Positions 16,552 to 26,094 of a stretch of DNA of 64,000 nt are shown one piece after another. Made by a program: the position numbers and the translations under genes. How positions within the stretch are numbered: position 1 is the stretch's first letter; the number at the start of each line of letters is the position of its first letter. The stretch comes from JAPLKB01 sp964532465 (GTDB lineage Bacteria > Desulfobacterota > Syntrophorhabdia > Syntrophorhabdales > Syntrophorhabdaceae): positions 16,152-80,151 of the forward strand of contig CAZHHX010000014.1 in NCBI GenBank assembly GCA_964532465.1, in the 5' to 3' direction. The notes below the pieces were generated by a model. The model ran no database searches. It was given only the letters and a program-made list of their open reading frames with translations, and was not told the DNA's origin.

Positions 16552-17292
16552 ATGGTAAAAAGCCCGACGAATAGTATTAACACTTACAGTCTTACCCGGA
16601 GAAACCTAAGAGACCTGATTATAACCTTGTCTTTGATATCTGCACCTTTTTTTGTCACAGGCATGGTGAGAACATGCGTTGCTCTTGGCATGCTCGGTCT
16701 CGGCTGCTTTATTCACCTTGTATCCAAGGGGACACTTATACGAAATGTTATCCTCTGCAGAGAAGGGATATACCGGATAATGAGGCACCCTTACTATTTT
16801 GCCAATTTTCTCATTGATTGGAGTTTTTGCCAGTTAAGCGGAAATATCTTTCTGGTGCTTTTGTACCCCTTCATCTTTTTCTACTCCTATGGACCTACAT
16901 TGAGGAAAGAAGAACAGTTTCTCTTTGACAGGCATGGAGATGCTTTTGTCAAAAACAGCCTGGAGACTCCGCAGGTGTTCCCTGATACGGGTTCTTTAGA
17001 GGGAATCAAAACAATATTCAAAGGGTTCTCGGCCAGGAGAATTACCGCCAGGGAGTGCTCCAGAATCACAAAACTCTGCGGTACAGGTTTGCTTCTGGTG
17101 CTTGTTCACAAGGTTCAGGGAACCGGAATAGCTGTATTTTCTCAAATTCTGTTGTCTGCAAAAGGAAATTTCCATGAGTTTTTGATGGTATTATTTGTAG
17201 TATTGTTTTATTTTGTCAGTGGTATTTTTCTTCTGGTTTCGAATCAGAGCAAACGCTTTCCGGTATCAGAATCTTCAGGCTGGAAAGAGTGA
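16552..17292 (+). CDS. Isoprenylcysteine carboxyl methyltransferase (ICMT/PEMT)-like membrane protein
   Basis: 246 aa, multi-spanning. Hydrophobic segments are near residues 20-40, 42-60, 95-115, 175-190 and 210-235. The motif REGIYRIMRHPYYFANFLIDW contains the RHPxY signature of the ICMT/NnrU/PEMT fold, which uses S-adenosylmethionine to methylate carboxyl, lipid or phenolic groups; KEEQFLFDRHGDAF matches the downstream ExxLxxxFGxxY segment. ATG 16552 has only a weak ribosome-binding site. It is 28 bp ahead of a TolC-MacA-MacB set and probably co-transcribed with it, so it may modify the exported compound or a membrane lipid. The substrate is not predictable. Confidence 0.7.
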   Translation: MVKSPTNSINTYSLTRRNLRDLIITLSLISAPFFVTGMVRTCVALGMLGLGCFIHLVSKGTLIRNVILCREGIYRIMRHPYYFANFLIDWSFCQLSGNIFLVLLYPFIFFYSYGPTLRKEEQFLFDRHGDAFVKNSLETPQVFPDTGSLEGIKTIFKGFSARRITARECSRITKLCGTGLLLVLVHKVQGTGIAVFSQILLSAKGNFHEFLMVLFVVLFYFVSGIFLLVSNQSKRFPVSESSGWKE

Positions 17293-17320
17293 GGGAAGCG
17301 CCTGACAGGTTGAATTTATA

Positions 17321-18670
17321 ATGAACGCAATACAGGAATTTAGAATCCGCTTTTATACAGTTTTTCTGATAATTCTCTTTGGGGTTTTTGCTGTCTCTGC
17401 CTTTGCGGAAAACATTGATTCCGGGGAAGCGCTTACGCTGGCGGGTGCTGTAGAGATAGGTTTGAAAAAGCATCCGAACATTGCCGCAGGCATGAGTACT
17501 GTAAGGTTCAATGAAGCCAAGACAGGCGAAGCACGAGCCAATTATTTCCCTCAGATCAACCTTACCGAAACGTACAGTAAAATTGGACCGGTATCAAGCG
17601 GTTCCACGACTACTACAACCCAGGGTTCCTCATCAGGCACGTTGAGCACATCCAGCAGCAGCGCCGGTCCTTATGATCAGTATACAAGCAGCGCCGGTCT
17701 GTCGCAGATGATCTATGATTTCGGCAAAACTTCCAATCAGGTCAGGGTTCAAAGTCTATCAACAGAATCGGCACGATCAGACCTTGCAAACACGATGGAC
17801 CAGGTAGCCATGGCAATCAAGCAGGCATATTATGATTTGTTGCAGGCTGAACAAAACAGGGGTGTGGCAAAGGACATAGTGAAGCAGAATCAGGATCACC
17901 TCAAACAAGCCAGGGGCTATTTTGAATCAGGCAGGTCACCCAAATTTGATGTTACAAAAGCTTCTGTTGATCTCAGCAATGCGCAGCTTAACCTGATCAA
18001 AGCGGAAAGCCAGGTGAGGCTTGCGCGAGTTACCCTTAACAATGCAATGGGTATGCCGGTTGCGCCTGCTTATGTACTGAAAGATACACTTTCTTTTGAA
18101 AAATTTACCCTTTCCTTTGAGAATGCCTTACAGAAGGCTTTTCTGCAAAGATCGGATCTTCGTTCCATTATAGCAAAGAAAGAAGCAGCAAAGGAATCTA
18201 TAAGACTGGCAACGAAAGGCTATTTGCCGACCTTTTCGGGAAGCGCCAACTATTATTATACGGGCACAGGTTTTCCTCTGAATAACGGGTGGAACATGGG
18301 CATTAACATGACCTTTCCCTTTTTCTCCGGTTTTTCCACAACGTATCAGGTGGTTCAGGCCCGAAGCAACGTGGATACACTCACTGCCAACGAGTTATCT
18401 CTCAAACAGGACATATTGCTGCAGGTTGAGCAGGCCTTCATTAATCTCAGGCAGGCAGAAGAAAGCATCAGTACGACGGACCTTGCAGTAAAGCAGGCGG
18501 AGGAGAATCTTAATCTGGCCAATGGCCGCTATCGGGCAGGAGTAGGTAATCCCATTGAGGTAAGCGATTCTCTGGGTGCGTTGAGTAATGCACGCCAGTC
18601 TTATATCACAGCCCTTCATGACTATAAGGTTGCAACGGCAAGTATTGAAAAGGCGATAGGAGTACGTTAA
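17321..18670 (+). CDS. TolC-family outer-membrane channel
   Basis: 449 aa with a signal peptide (IRFYTVFLIILFGVFAVSAFA) cleaved near residue 29; no lipobox, unlike the NodT protein at the left edge. Two TolC repeats are visible (ALTLAGAVEIGLKKHPNIAA; QARSNVDTLTANELSLKQDI), with a Ser/Thr-rich insertion around residues 90-120 (SSGSTTTTTQGSSSGTLSTSS) that probably lies in a surface loop. Its stop overlaps the next start (TAATG at 18668-18672). It acts with the following MacA/MacB pair as the outer-membrane exit duct. Confidence 0.92.
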   Translation: MNAIQEFRIRFYTVFLIILFGVFAVSAFAENIDSGEALTLAGAVEIGLKKHPNIAAGMSTVRFNEAKTGEARANYFPQINLTETYSKIGPVSSGSTTTTTQGSSSGTLSTSSSSAGPYDQYTSSAGLSQMIYDFGKTSNQVRVQSLSTESARSDLANTMDQVAMAIKQAYYDLLQAEQNRGVAKDIVKQNQDHLKQARGYFESGRSPKFDVTKASVDLSNAQLNLIKAESQVRLARVTLNNAMGMPVAPAYVLKDTLSFEKFTLSFENALQKAFLQRSDLRSIIAKKEAAKESIRLATKGYLPTFSGSANYYYTGTGFPLNNGWNMGINMTFPFFSGFSTTYQVVQARSNVDTLTANELSLKQDILLQVEQAFINLRQAEESISTTDLAVKQAEENLNLANGRYRAGVGNPIEVSDSLGALSNARQSYITALHDYKVATASIEKAIGVR

Positions 18671-19914
18671 TGAAAAAAATTGCGATTGTGGCCGGTATTG
18701 TAATCATTATAGGTCTCGGGATATTTATTGTCCTGAAATCAAAAAACAATTCCGTGCAGTTCAAGACCGCTCCGGTAACGCTGGGGAATATAAGATATGC
18801 TGTGACAGCAACGGGAACGATGAATTCAGTGACAACAGTACTTGTAGGAACGCAGGTTTCAGGGATGATCAAGCGGCTCCATGTGGATTTTAACTCGCGG
18901 GTGAAGAAAGGCCAGATTATCGCGGAGATAGACTCATCCACATTTCAGGCCCAGGTTGACCAGGCAAGGGCTAATTTGGCTCAGGCAAAGGCAATTGTGG
19001 AAAAGGACAAAGCAGTGCTGGCAGATCTTAAAAGAATAAAGGACCGCAACAAACAACTTTTTTCGCAGGATCTCATCGCCAGAGCTGATCTTGATACTTC
19101 AGAGACGAATTTTGACGCGAGTAACGGGCAGTTGGCAGCGGATACTGCACAGGTGGCGCAGATGGAAGGAGCGTTGAGATTTGCAGAAACAAACCTGAGA
19201 TATACCAAGATTGTCTCGCCGGTAGATGGTGTGGTAGTATCGAAAAGCGTAGATGTCGGGCAAACAGTGGCGGCAAGCTTTCAAACACCCACGCTTTTCA
19301 ATATAGCACAGGATTTAACGAAAATGCAGATTGACACAAATATTGATGAGGCGGATATTGGAAAAATCAAGGTCGGCCAGGATGTGGAATTCAGCGTCGA
19401 TGCATACCCTGACAGGATTTTTAAGGGAAAAGTCTTTCAAGTGCGAATAGCGCCTATTATCGTTCAAAACGTGGTTACATACGACGTGGTCATCAAGGTT
19501 GACAATCCTGAACTGAAATTAAATCCGGGCATGACAGCTAACGTCTCAGTGATCGTGGCAATCAAGGATGGAGTGCTGAAAATCCCTAATGCGGCCCTTA
19601 GATTCAGATTGACTGAAAAAGATGGTGCAAAAGTGCAGGCAGAATCAACCGACAAAGCCGGCAGTCGTCAACAGACTGCATCAGGCAAAGCAGGCGGCAG
19701 TCGTCCGGCGGGTCAACGGAGCTATGCTGTATGGGTACTTGAAGACAAGAAGCCGAAACGGGTTGCAGTTACGCTTGGCATCAGTGACGGCAGCTTTACA
19801 GAACTGACATCGGGGAATATTAAGGAAGGGCAGGAAGTCATTGTGGAATCATTGACAAAAGCAACAAAAAGCAGCGGGAGCAATCCCCAATCTGTTCCAA
19901 GGTTTATCAGATAA
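18670..19914 (+). CDS. MacA-like periplasmic adaptor (HlyD/RND family)
   Basis: 414 aa. An N-terminal membrane anchor (IAIVAGIVIIIGLGIFIVL) is followed by the lipoyl/barrel-sandwich half-motif GTQVSGMIKRLHVDFNSRVKKG, a coiled-coil hairpin about residues 95-165, the second lipoyl half (RYTKIVSPVDGVVVSKSVDVG) and a beta-barrel domain. A Gln/Ser/Gly-rich stretch near 325-355 (SRQQTASGKAGGSRPAGQRS) is a low-complexity insertion. It starts within the TolC stop codon and ends immediately before the ATPase start. It bridges MacB to TolC. Confidence 0.93.
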   Translation: MKKIAIVAGIVIIIGLGIFIVLKSKNNSVQFKTAPVTLGNIRYAVTATGTMNSVTTVLVGTQVSGMIKRLHVDFNSRVKKGQIIAEIDSSTFQAQVDQARANLAQAKAIVEKDKAVLADLKRIKDRNKQLFSQDLIARADLDTSETNFDASNGQLAADTAQVAQMEGALRFAETNLRYTKIVSPVDGVVVSKSVDVGQTVAASFQTPTLFNIAQDLTKMQIDTNIDEADIGKIKVGQDVEFSVDAYPDRIFKGKVFQVRIAPIIVQNVVTYDVVIKVDNPELKLNPGMTANVSVIVAIKDGVLKIPNAALRFRLTEKDGAKVQAESTDKAGSRQQTASGKAGGSRPAGQRSYAVWVLEDKKPKRVAVTLGISDGSFTELTSGNIKEGQEVIVESLTKATKSSGSNPQSVPRFIR

Positions 19915-20637
19915 ATGCACTTGATTGAGGCAAAGGAAATATCAAAGATATATCGCCTGGGCGATATTGAAGTGAGAGCTCTTGACAAGGTCTCTGTTGT
20001 TATTAAGGAAACAGAATTTCTGGCAATTATGGGACCGTCAGGGTCGGGCAAATCGACTCTGATGAACATCATCGGCTGTCTCGACATCCCTACAGAAGGA
20101 CAATATTTATTGGAAGGTATAGATGCCGGAACCCTCAGCAGGGATGAACTGGCACAAATCCGTAACGAAAAACTTGGTTTTGTGTTCCAGGGTTTTAATT
20201 TGCTCCCCAGGACCTCAGCCCTGGAAAATGTTGAGTTACCCATGTTATACAGCGGTGTTCCTGCGAAACTAAGAAAACAGAAGGCATTCGAAGCTTTGAA
20301 AACGGTGGGTCTGGAAGGAAGGGAACACCACCACCCCAACCAGCTTTCCGGCGGACAGCAGCAGCGTGTGGCCATTGCAAGGGCAATCGTAAATCAGGTG
20401 CCTGTTATATTAGCTGACGAGCCTACAGGGAATCTTGATACCCACACAAGCATAGAGATAATGGAGCTTTTTCAAAAGCTGAACAGCGAATCGGGCATTA
20501 CGATCATATTGGTAACACACGAGCCTGATATCGCACAATACAGCAGTCGAATTATACGATTTCTCGACGGGCAACTTGTAAGCGACAAATCAGTAGCTGA
20601 CGACAAAAAGAAGCATGTTCTTGAGGTAAAAGAATGA
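19915..20637 (+). CDS. ABC transporter ATPase of MacB/LolD type
   Basis: 240 aa, a free-standing ATPase rather than the fused MacB of E. coli. Walker A GPSGSGKST, Q-loop VFQGFNLLPR, signature LSGGQQQRVAIARAI, Walker B VILADEPTGNLD and the switch His in LVTHEPDI are all intact. The ATG directly follows the adaptor stop, and the gene overlaps the permease start by 4 bases (ATGA at 20634-20637). Confidence 0.95.
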   Translation: MHLIEAKEISKIYRLGDIEVRALDKVSVVIKETEFLAIMGPSGSGKSTLMNIIGCLDIPTEGQYLLEGIDAGTLSRDELAQIRNEKLGFVFQGFNLLPRTSALENVELPMLYSGVPAKLRKQKAFEALKTVGLEGREHHHPNQLSGGQQQRVAIARAIVNQVPVILADEPTGNLDTHTSIEIMELFQKLNSESGITIILVTHEPDIAQYSSRIIRFLDGQLVSDKSVADDKKKHVLEVKE

Positions 20638-21863
20638 TAAGCATTCCCTGGACTGTTCGAATAGCTCTTCGGGCGCTTAGAGTGAACAAGATGCGTTCTA
20701 CTCTTACGATGCTGGGCATTATAATCGGGGTAGGGGCTGTCATTGCAATGCTTGCGGTGGGCACAGGAGCAAGCCGACAGATTTCCGAACAGATCTCCAC
20801 CATGGGGAGTAATCTTCTCATAGTATTGCCCGGCAGCCAGACAGCAGGAGGTATAAGAACCGGTATTGGCGGTCAGCCCACCCTGACGTTAGCAGACGCG
20901 GAAGCCATTCAGAGAGAGTGTCCTGCAGTAATGGATGTTGCGCCAATTTCTAATGGGGCGGCGCAGGTAGTCTATGGGAATCTTAACTGGTCCACCGGTG
21001 TTTACGGAACAACAGCGGGCATGCTCGTGGTTCGCGATTGGGCGCTTTCTGCAGGCCGGTCCATTACCGACGAAGATGTACGAAGCGCCACAAAGGTGGC
21101 TATTCTCGGTCAGACGGTGGTTGACAACCTTTTCGGGGGAATAGACCCGATAGACCAGATTATCAGGATAAAAAAAATTCCCTTTAGAGTTGTCGGCATT
21201 ATGGCAACAAAAGGGCAATCAGTAATGGGCCAGGATCAGGATGATACAATTTTTGTACCGGTCACTACCGCTCAGAAGAAACTTTTTGGAACAGCCTTTC
21301 CTGGCACGGTTAGACAGATAATGGTAAAAGCAAAAGGGTCAAGCTATTTAGACAGTGCAGAGAAACAGGTCACGGAATTGCTCAGACAGAGGCATCGTGT
21401 AGGGGTAAAGCGGGATGACGATTTTTTCGTGCGTAATCTTACCCAGATAATGCAGGCGGCAGAACAGTCAACGCAAGTTATGACATTGCTGCTCGGAGCA
21501 ATAGCTTCTGTCTCGCTTCTTGTTGGTGGTATAGGGATTATGAACATTATGCTGGTTTCCGTTACTGAACGGACGAGAGAGATCGGTATCAGGATGGCTA
21601 TTGGCGCAAAAACCTGGGACATCAGACTTCAATTCATAATGGAAGCAGTGATCCTGTCGCTTATCGGCGGTATTATCGGCCTGCTCATAGGTATTACCGG
21701 TTCCGAGATACTTTCTGTACTGGCAGGCTGGCGCACCGATGTTTCACCGCTGTCAGCATTTATTGCTTTTGTTTTTTCGGGTATTGTAGGGATTTTCTTC
21801 GGTTTTTACCCTGCCTACAAAGCATCCCTTCTTAATCCCATAGACGCCCTCCGGTACGAGTAA
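20634..21863 (+). CDS. MacB-like ABC transporter permease
   Basis: 409 aa with the MacB/FtsX architecture: TM1 (STLTMLGIIIGVGAVIAMLAV), a large periplasmic domain about residues 50-270, and three C-terminal helices (LLLGAIASVSLLVGGIGIMNI; SLIGGIIGLLIGIT; AFVFSGIVGIFFGFYPA). The conserved mechanotransmission segment GIMNIMLVSVTERTREIGIRM is present. With the ATPase, adaptor and TolC upstream it forms a complete exporter of the type that extrudes macrolides, peptides or lipids from the periplasm. Confidence 0.94.
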   Translation: MISIPWTVRIALRALRVNKMRSTLTMLGIIIGVGAVIAMLAVGTGASRQISEQISTMGSNLLIVLPGSQTAGGIRTGIGGQPTLTLADAEAIQRECPAVMDVAPISNGAAQVVYGNLNWSTGVYGTTAGMLVVRDWALSAGRSITDEDVRSATKVAILGQTVVDNLFGGIDPIDQIIRIKKIPFRVVGIMATKGQSVMGQDQDDTIFVPVTTAQKKLFGTAFPGTVRQIMVKAKGSSYLDSAEKQVTELLRQRHRVGVKRDDDFFVRNLTQIMQAAEQSTQVMTLLLGAIASVSLLVGGIGIMNIMLVSVTERTREIGIRMAIGAKTWDIRLQFIMEAVILSLIGGIIGLLIGITGSEILSVLAGWRTDVSPLSAFIAFVFSGIVGIFFGFYPAYKASLLNPIDALRYE

Positions 21864-22002
21864 CACAAAAGCAGGATAGAACCTGGAACACTTGTATCTT
21901 ATCCATATTTAATGGAAATTTCTTAAGAAAAAGATAAAGGGAGAAATTAAGCACACCGGAAAAGAGCGGCTAAACCCTCCCTCTATTTATAAGCCTGAAA
22001 GA

Positions 22003-22419
22003 TCAGAGATTATCGGGCACCCACGCCTTGTGGGATGGAACCCATTTGCCATTTATTGATTGACCCGGCACCTCAACCCATTGTCCCGATGAAGATTTAC
22101 TGTCTGTTCCGGGAGTAACCATCGAATCCTGTAGAGGAGTGATAGTCGGATCGGGATAGGCGTTAGCCTGATTTGGAGAATAGACAGGCATTGGGGTATA
22201 GACCACGGGCGAAGGATAGTCGTAGTAAGGCGAAGGTCCGTAGTAATACCAAGGTCTGGCAATGGCAACACCGAGAAGAGCTCCACCCATGAAAGCTCCA
22301 CCTCTGTGCCATCCCCGGCCTCCTCTTCCACCGCCGCGTCTGGCCTCGCTCACGGCAGGAAGTGCAAGTGAAATGCCTATCAGGGCAACAATGATAATCA
22401 CTAAACTCTTCTTATTCAT
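22003..22419 (-). CDS. Small secreted Gly/Tyr/Pro-rich protein with a GxWVEVPG repeat
   Basis: 138 aa. A signal peptide (KKSLVIIIVALIGISLALPAVSEA) is followed by RRGGGRGGRGWHRGG, a Tyr/Pro-rich stretch, and a C-terminal motif GQWVEVPGQSINGKWVPSHK that is repeated almost exactly in the gene upstream (22505-23194). ATG follows GAGGAGGTATCT. Function unknown. The basic Gly-rich N-terminus and aromatic repeats suggest an envelope or surface protein. The 139-bp gap to the MacB permease (convergent) shows no clear terminator. Confidence 0.75.
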   Translation of the reverse strand: MNKKSLVIIIVALIGISLALPAVSEARRGGGRGGRGWHRGGAFMGGALLGVAIARPWYYYGPSPYYDYPSPVVYTPMPVYSPNQANAYPDPTITPLQDSMVTPGTDSKSSSGQWVEVPGQSINGKWVPSHKAWVPDNL

Positions 22420-22504
22420 AGATACCTCCTCTTCTCACAAAAACTACTTTGGTTGTAGTTTTACATACTTTTTATCTTATTTCTCCTATATATGCTTAAC
22501 CTTC

Positions 22505-23194
22505 TTACCGTCTTCCCCGGTAATGATCCCAGTATCTTACACGTTCCCATCTCTCCCAATTCCTCTGAAGTTCTCCATAGCGTACCGGTCGGTACCCAGG
22601 CGGAATGTTCCTTCGATAGTCCGGAGGAAGCCCTATTATCGGACCCGGGACCATCCGGGGAACGATATATGCCCATGGTCCGTTGTAAGTCGTGGCCCTG
22701 TACCAATGACCGGCATGAGGACGATACCAGTAGCCATGATAAAAAAGGATGTCTACCCCGATATCCGGAATAAAGTATGTGTAGGTCCCCTGGATGGGAA
22801 CTACCGGAGGAGGAGCATGAATTGTATAGGGAGGAGGAGCATATTGCGGGTTTGCACTGACTTGTCCGCCGCCACCCGGATTTACAGGCACCCATACTTT
22901 GTGTGCCGGCACCCACTGTCCGTTGACCCATGTACCGGGAACTTCGACCCACTCACCGGGAGGACCTTCTTCAGGACGTGGATATGACACATTCATAGGC
23001 TTTGATGCCTGCGTCAGATACTCCCGGGTTTGGTTTTGTTCGATGTTGTTTCCTGCGTTTCCTCCTGCAAAAGCACCGCCCGCGACATCAACCGCGCCGA
23101 TTAAAACACCTTTTTGCATATTATACCCCTCGGAAGCCCAGGAGTAATTAAAAAAGGCGGTGAGAATAAATAAACCAAATAAAATTCTTCTCAT
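22505..23194 (-). CDS. Secreted Tyr/Pro-rich protein sharing the GEWVEVPG motif
   Basis: 229 aa from ATG 23194, chosen because GGAGAAC lies just upstream; the frame is open to 23221. Signal peptide MRRILFGLFILTAFFNYSWA. The motif GEWVEVPGTWVNGQWVPAHK (about residues 80-100) matches the C-terminus of the neighbouring 138-aa protein, so the two are paralogous in this segment. Also present are a glycine-zipper-like stretch (GAVDVAGGAFAGGNAGNN), a Pro-rich linker, and the aromatic block YFYHGYWYRP-like HWYRATTYNGPW common in bacterial secreted proteins of unknown function. Same strand as, and 85 bp ahead of, the smaller protein, probably co-expressed. Confidence 0.8.
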   Translation of the reverse strand: MRRILFGLFILTAFFNYSWASEGYNMQKGVLIGAVDVAGGAFAGGNAGNNIEQNQTREYLTQASKPMNVSYPRPEEGPPGEWVEVPGTWVNGQWVPAHKVWVPVNPGGGGQVSANPQYAPPPYTIHAPPPVVPIQGTYTYFIPDIGVDILFYHGYWYRPHAGHWYRATTYNGPWAYIVPRMVPGPIIGLPPDYRRNIPPGYRPVRYGELQRNWERWERVRYWDHYRGRR

Positions 23195-23438
23195 CAGTTC
23201 TCCATACAAAATTAATATCATATTCTATCACACACTGCTATTGGCAGGTCTTTTATATGTTTATTTAGCAAAAGGTGTGCCGTTCTTTGTTATTTGTATT
23301 CAGCCTGTTATTATAGAGAATTTTGAATGAGGTTCCCCTATGTATGCATCAATAGAGGCAATTAATGTCGAAAATAGCAGCATCAGTTCGACAATACTTG
23401 CTGTTTGCAGGGAACATCCAAATTGCCATTATCTTTGA

Positions 23439-23489
23439 CAACAGGCGCCCAAAATCCCATACGGTAAGAAACAACGCCCTCAGATGTAA
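23439..23489 (+). pseudogene. Fragment of a second parB-like gene (C-terminal 16 codons)
   Basis: Reads QQAPKIPYGKKQRPQM followed by TAA, matching the last residues of the ParB-like protein at 10764-11690 (QQAPKIPYGKKQRPQV) and nearly identical at nucleotide level (11640-11690). The codon immediately upstream is TGA, so nothing more of the gene survives. The remainder of the 503-bp gap 23195-23697 shows no gene; the HK promoter is at its right end. Confidence 0.65.
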
Positions 23490-23648
23490 AAGACCGTGAA
23501 GCCGGCAAAGCTGTGAAACAAGGAGAATGTGATTTTTTCTAAACCTCATAAGAAATTGTGCGATAAGAACAATGAAACAAGTATACTGTTGCCGATTATT
23601 TATATGCAATTCATGGAGAGAACCATGTCCCCGATAAATATGTATTTG

Positions 23649-23676
23649 TTGCAATCCTTTTGTATTTTGATATAAT
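23649..23676 (+). promoter_or_regulatory. Sigma-70-type promoter for the hybrid histidine kinase
   Basis: TTGCAA (23649-23654), 16-bp spacer, TATAAT (23671-23676, perfect -10), 21 bp ahead of ATG 23698. Confidence 0.55.
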
Positions 23677-23697
23677 GCATAATCATAGCGGGGTCAT

Positions 23698-26094
23698 ATG
23701 AAAGATACACCCAAGACAAATTCAGCATCAATCCAAGAGCAAGAGATATCTGCCTTAAAAAAAAGAATTCAGAAACTTGAACAATTTAAACTAAAACACA
23801 CACAGGCAGAAGAAAAACTACGGGAAAGCGAAAAGAGATACCAGAATATTTTTGAGACCTCTGTTGAAGGCATATTCCGCGCAACAGGTCAGGGTCGCTT
23901 TTCAAATGCCAACCCTGCTGCGGCCCATATGCTCGGATATGAGTCACCGGAAGAACTAATCAGCTCTATGACGGATATACGGTCTCAACTTTATGTAAAC
24001 CCTGAAGACCGTGACAAAACAGTTGAACTCTTGTTAAAGCATGGTTCTATCAAAAACTTCGAGGCAAAATGTCGCCATAAAAATGGAAACATTATCTGGG
24101 GCGTATTAAATATGCACCTTGTAAAGGATAGTCAGGGGAGTATTTTATATATTGAAGGTACATGTCAGGACATTACTAAACGCAAACTTGCGGAGGAGGC
24201 ACTGCGGGAAAGCAAGGAAAGGTACCGTCAACTTGTGGAAAATATCAACAAAGGCATCTTTGTTGCCCAGGACGGCAAGCTAAAGTTTGCCAATCCTATG
24301 TTTATGGAAATCTTAGGTCATTCAGAGCATAATCTTACAACATTACCTTTTACGGAATTTATCCACCCTGATGATCGCAATATGGTATCGGAGCGTCATA
24401 TCAGGCGGATGAAGGGAGAAAGATTTCCAACCAGGTATGAATTCCGGATTTTAACCGGCACTGGAAGTGTAAGGTGGTTAGAATTGGATTCAGTCATGAT
24501 GCAATGGGAAGGTAAACCGGCCTCATTGGCTTTCGCAAGTGATATCACCGAGCGTAAGCAGGTAGAAGAACAACTAACCTACGAGAGACAGAAGTTCACT
24601 ATCCTTTCGGAAAATGCCCCGTTCGGCATGTTGTTAATCAAAAAGAATGGACAGTTTCTTTATATAAATCCCAAGTTCAGGGATATCTTTGGTTACGATC
24701 TTGGCGATATACCCGATGGGAAAACATGGTTCAGAAAGGCATATCCGGATGCAGCTTTACGGCATGAAGTCGTTTCCGGATGGTTAAACCGGCTGAATAG
24801 CGCCAGCTATGGAGAGCAGCGGCCAAAGTTTTATAATGTTACATGTAAAGACGGATCGATAAAAACCATCAATTTTATCACTGTGCTCCTGGGGAACGGG
24901 GATAATCTCATGGTGTGCGAGGATATTACCGAGCGGAAAAAGCTGGAAACAGAGCTTGTTCATGCCCGGAAGATGGAAGCTATCGGCACCCTTTCAGGAG
25001 GTATCGCTCACGACTTTAACAACATTCTTATGGGCATTCAAGGGTATGCAACACTCATGATGCTGGATATCAGCACAGATCATCCACACTATAAACATTT
25101 AAAGCGCATCGAAGAGCAGGTAAAAAACGCGTCAGACCTTACCGGGCAACTGCTTGGTTTTGCAAGGGGCGGGAAATATGTGGTCAAACCGGTCAGTATG
25201 AATGAACTGGTTGAAAGGACCTCCACCATGTTCGGCAGAACCAAAAAGGAGGTTGTCATCCATCGCAAATACGAAAAGGATGTATGGGCTGTAGATGCAG
25301 ACCCGGGTCAAATTGAACAGGTGTTGCTCAACCTTTACCTTAATGCCTGGCAGGCTATGTCTGCAGGAGGAGACCTTTCTATTGAGACGAAAAATATTGT
25401 TATCAAAGAGAATTGTGTAAAACCTTATTCGATGATGCTCGGAAGGTATGTGCAAATATCGATCAGTGACACCGGTGTGGGCATGGATGAAAAAACAAAA
25501 GAAAGAATCTTCGAACCCTTTTTTACCACAAAAGAGCTGGGCAGGGGTACCGGATTGGGTCTTGCAATGGTTTACGGCATCATAAAAAGCCACAATGGTT
25601 TTATCGACGTCATTAGTGAGCCCGGCAAGGGAACTACATTTGCACTCTATTTTCCTGCATCAGAGAAGGAAGTCGTGAAAGAGAAATCTGCAGCTCCAAA
25701 AATTATGAAAGGCACAGAGACAATCCTCATAGTCGATGATGAACCGGATGTCCTTGCCGTGAGCAAAGAAATCCTTGAGTCCCTCGGGTACAGTTTGTAC
25801 GCGGTAAAAAACGGCGAGGAAGCAATCACGCTCTATAAACAAAAGAAGGATGAAATTGATCTTATCATCCTTGATATGATCATGCCGGGACTCTCGGGGA
25901 GTGAAACTTTTGACCGTATCAGGGGAGTAAATCCTTCAGCAAAGATAATCCTCAGCAGTGGCTATAGTTTGAGCAGTCAGGCACAGCAGATTATGGACAA
26001 AGGATGTCACGGGTTTATTCAGAAACCTTTCAATATGGCCGATATTTCCCTGAAGATCCGTGAGGTGCTGGAAGTACAGGCAGTAAAAGAATAA
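23698..26094 (+). CDS. Soluble PAS-PAS-PAS hybrid sensor histidine kinase with receiver
   Basis: 798 aa with no membrane segment, so a cytoplasmic sensor. A short N-terminal coiled coil leads into three PAS domains (about residues 43-165, 165-290 and 295-415, each followed by the PAC-type ITKRK/ITERK motif). The dimerisation helix ARKMEAIGTLSGGIAHDFNN carries the phospho-His near residue 435. The ATPase has N-box (QIEQVLLNLYLNAWQAM), G1 (DTGVGMDEK) and G2 (GRGTGLGLAMVYGI) motifs. The C-terminal receiver (about 678-798) has the DD pair in ILIVDDEPD, the phospho-Asp in IILDMIMPG and the conserved Lys in FIQKPF. No output gene is adjacent. Confidence 0.95.
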   Translation: MKDTPKTNSASIQEQEISALKKRIQKLEQFKLKHTQAEEKLRESEKRYQNIFETSVEGIFRATGQGRFSNANPAAAHMLGYESPEELISSMTDIRSQLYVNPEDRDKTVELLLKHGSIKNFEAKCRHKNGNIIWGVLNMHLVKDSQGSILYIEGTCQDITKRKLAEEALRESKERYRQLVENINKGIFVAQDGKLKFANPMFMEILGHSEHNLTTLPFTEFIHPDDRNMVSERHIRRMKGERFPTRYEFRILTGTGSVRWLELDSVMMQWEGKPASLAFASDITERKQVEEQLTYERQKFTILSENAPFGMLLIKKNGQFLYINPKFRDIFGYDLGDIPDGKTWFRKAYPDAALRHEVVSGWLNRLNSASYGEQRPKFYNVTCKDGSIKTINFITVLLGNGDNLMVCEDITERKKLETELVHARKMEAIGTLSGGIAHDFNNILMGIQGYATLMMLDISTDHPHYKHLKRIEEQVKNASDLTGQLLGFARGGKYVVKPVSMNELVERTSTMFGRTKKEVVIHRKYEKDVWAVDADPGQIEQVLLNLYLNAWQAMSAGGDLSIETKNIVIKENCVKPYSMMLGRYVQISISDTGVGMDEKTKERIFEPFFTTKELGRGTGLGLAMVYGIIKSHNGFIDVISEPGKGTTFALYFPASEKEVVKEKSAAPKIMKGTETILIVDDEPDVLAVSKEILESLGYSLYAVKNGEEAITLYKQKKDEIDLIILDMIMPGLSGSETFDRIRGVNPSAKIILSSGYSLSSQAQQIMDKGCHGFIQKPFNMADISLKIREVLEVQAVKE

